A DNA stretch of 64,000 nucleotides from Pseudobacteriovorax antillogorgiicola (GTDB lineage: Bacteria; Bdellovibrionota_B; Oligoflexia; Oligoflexales; Oligoflexaceae), in NCBI RefSeq assembly GCF_900177345.1, contig NZ_FWZT01000024.1, positions 1 through 64,000 of the forward strand. Reading direction: 5' to 3'. Shown piece after piece: positions 63,510-64,000 of the stretch. The notes under the pieces are model-generated. The model was not told the DNA's origin and ran no database searches. It was given only the letters and a program-made list of their open reading frames with translations. The position numbers and the translations under genes were made by a program. Within the stretch, counting starts at the first letter, position 1. Each line of letters starts with the position of its first letter.

Positions 63510-64000
63510 CTAAGCGTTTTCAATCGCTAAGGCTTCCCCTTTGATACCACCTTGGGGCTTACTTTTCGGCCCCTCGCTGTTGTACCACTTGGCGACAGCG
63601 ATAAACAGAACCGACGCCACAAACATAGTTCCCGCAAAGAACAGGTAGTAGTCTGCACCAGCCAGCTTACTCGTTCCATCTTCGTTCTGAATGAAAAAGT
63701 TCACAGCCATCACAAACAAGTTACCAAGTGCGACTGATACTAGGTAAAGAGACATAATAAAGGATTTCATGGATTTTGGAGCTTGAGCGTAAGAAAACTC
63801 CAAGCACGTGATTGAAACGAATACTTCAGCCAGGGTGATCACTAGATAGGCTAGAAGCTGCCAGGCTATGCTAGGGGTTTGGCCAGCGGTGATCCATGAT
63901 TCGATCAGAGCCGAGATCAAAAACGCAGCCACTGTCAAAAAGAAACCGATGCCCATGCGAGTCAAATAACCAAGTGGAATTATAGTCCGTAGAAAGGGAT
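63510..64000 (-). CDS. POT/PTR-family peptide transporter, partial
   Basis: The C-terminal part of a proton-dependent oligopeptide transporter, open to the window edge and continuing beyond 64000. The in-frame upstream residues include RTIIPLGYLTRMGIGF, so the apparent start at 63965 is internal. Visible helices and motif YLVITLAEVFVSITCLEFSYAQAPKSMKSFIMSLYLVSVALGNLF match POT family helices 10-12. It would import di- and tripeptides. About 160 residues are visible of a protein usually 450-500 long. Confidence 0.85.
   Translation of the reverse strand, partial: PFLRTIIPLGYLTRMGIGFFLTVAAFLISALIESWITAGQTPSIAWQLLAYLVITLAEVFVSITCLEFSYAQAPKSMKSFIMSLYLVSVALGNLFVMAVNFFIQNEDGTSKLAGADYYLFFAGTMFVASVLFIAVAKWYNSEGPKSKPQGGIKGEALAIENA

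Noticed and set aside
63510-63965. Treating the POT transporter as a complete gene starting at 63965
   Set aside because: The frame stays open to 64000 with family-like residues (RTIIPLGYL), so the gene is cut by the window edge.

Overview
The window reads as chromosomal DNA of a free-living Gram-negative bacterium with a complex envelope. Many products carry lipoprotein or Sec signal peptides, and there are outer-membrane barrels, a Pal-type lipoprotein, several membrane sensor kinases and Planctomycete-type DUF1592/DUF1552/cytochrome genes. Base composition is moderate and even, and I see no rRNA, tRNA, CRISPR array, insertion sequence or phage gene. The gene mix (7TMR-DISM kinases, Hint-tailed pilin-like protein, Gld-type ABC exporter, Thg1-like enzyme, surface protease) fits the Bdellovibrionota/Oligoflexia or a related deltaproteobacterial-type lineage. 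That placement is inference; no taxonomic marker gene is present.

Layout. 0.2-7.3 kb: a TPR-like exported protein, bfd behind a Fur-box-like site, then on the minus strand an ExeM-type nuclease lipoprotein, a lipoprotein with two choice-of-anchor J domains, and a separately terminated outer-membrane barrel. 7.8-14.5 kb: a large subtilisin-family lipoprotein and a tightly coupled DUF1592-DUF1552-cytochrome operon. 14.6-25.4 kb: lon, a metallo-beta-lactamase/cNMP-binding fusion, two sensor kinases and an acyl-CoA synthetase. 25.7-31.6 kb: histidine decarboxylase divergent from an Lrp/AsnC regulator, then a GldA-GldF-GldG-like ABC exporter. 31.9-42.9 kb: unrecognised lipoproteins, a degenerate cyclase-like membrane protein, gdhA, a lysophospholipid-type acyltransferase, and an operon (barrel, Acg-like nitroreductase, TetR) with tandem palindromic operators. 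43.1-46.3 kb: an overlapping tRNA operon with a Thg1-like 3'-5' polymerase, a PIN protein and a TGT fused to an MnmC-like methyltransferase. 46.4-55.2 kb: an RCC1-repeat lipoprotein, a pilin-like cluster including a Hint-domain protein, a Pal-like lipoprotein with a Lys/Ala-rich tail, and a DUF885 protein. 55.3-62.4 kb: two 7TMR-DISM-type kinases, a 10-codon ORF with a consensus ribosome binding site, and a two-gene YcaO plus haem-oxygenase-like-fold module. The window ends with a discoidin-domain protein and a partial POT peptide transporter.

Two systems stand out. At 60.2-62.4 kb a YcaO enzyme and a probable dimetal-oxidase-fold enzyme form one operon. Divergent from it is a tiny ORF encoding MKKKFATISF, preceded by AGGAGG and followed by a perfect 10-bp hairpin; this could be a minimal modified-peptide pathway, possibly read by the adjacent sensor kinase. 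At 43.1-46.3 kb a tRNA end-repair polymerase, a PIN nuclease-fold protein and a fused wobble-modification enzyme are translationally coupled, which suggests an integrated tRNA repair and modification module. Both functional readings are inference from sequence and context.
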